A DNA stretch of 6,166 nt from an uncultured Eubacteriales bacterium (lineage in GTDB: Bacteria; Bacillota_A; Clostridia; Oscillospirales; Oscillospiraceae), in NCBI GenBank assembly GCA_949739085.1, contig CATIYU010000091.1:1-6166 (forward strand). The letters run 5' to 3'. The position numbers and the translations under genes were made by a program. The notes under the pieces were generated by a model. The model worked only from the letters and a program-made list of their open reading frames with translations, was not told the DNA's origin and searched no databases. This document shows positions 6,144-6,166 of the stretch, in pieces. Positions within the stretch are counted from its first letter, which is position 1, and each line of letters opens with the position of its first letter.

Positions 6144-6166
6144 ACAAGCGAGCGGCGATATCCAAA
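6144..6166. other. Window end, no gene or terminator recognised
   Basis: The 23 bases after the last stop codon carry no stem followed by a T-run and no recognisable start signal. Transcription may continue into a gene outside the window. Confidence 0.4.

Noticed and set aside
6127..6154. Possible terminator hairpin formed by GCTCG and CGAGC
   Set aside because: The stem is only five pairs with a loop of about 18 bases and there is no T-run after it.

Overview
The window holds one compact, all-plus-strand module of five genes: a two-component system (OmpR-type response regulator and sensor histidine kinase) followed by a three-gene ABC-2-type exporter. The exporter consists of an ATPase, a permease fused to a large extracytoplasmic M1-like (gluzincin) metallopeptidase domain, and a second permease. 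The proteins, the purine-rich Shine-Dalgarno sites, the frequent TTG starts and the tight stop/start overlaps suggest a fairly GC-rich Bacillota, most likely a gut Clostridia lineage (Oscillospirales-like). This assignment is inferred from sequence style and protein character, not from a search.

Layout. Bases 1-130 hold no gene. A promoter with an extended -10 (TGCTATAAT) lies at 157-165, just before the response regulator (187-858). The histidine kinase (836-2266) overlaps the regulator by 23 bases and probably starts at TTG. A 67-base gap, the only real intergenic space, carries a second promoter-like segment (about 2243-2299). The ABC ATPase (2334-3194), the permease-peptidase (3191-5407, ATGA overlap) and the second permease (5400-6143, 8-base overlap, TTG start) follow. 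The last 23 bases hold nothing recognisable, and no terminator is visible, so the transcript may continue beyond the window.

How it may work. The kinase has two membrane helices flanking an extracytoplasmic domain of about 120 residues and would report an external or envelope signal to the regulator. Both promoters share an unusual architecture: a CCACA/TCACA box exactly 9 bases before a TGC-TAT -10 element, no recognisable -35, and a common 13-base word (AACTCCACACAAA) placed 22 bases (about two helical turns) further upstream at the second promoter. This suggests that the regulator activates both its own gene and the exporter. Seven predicted helices would place the peptidase domain outside the membrane. 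The module therefore looks like a signal-controlled exporter with a built-in surface metallopeptidase. Handling or destroying a peptide, such as an antimicrobial peptide, is an attractive hypothesis, but it is not shown by the sequence.
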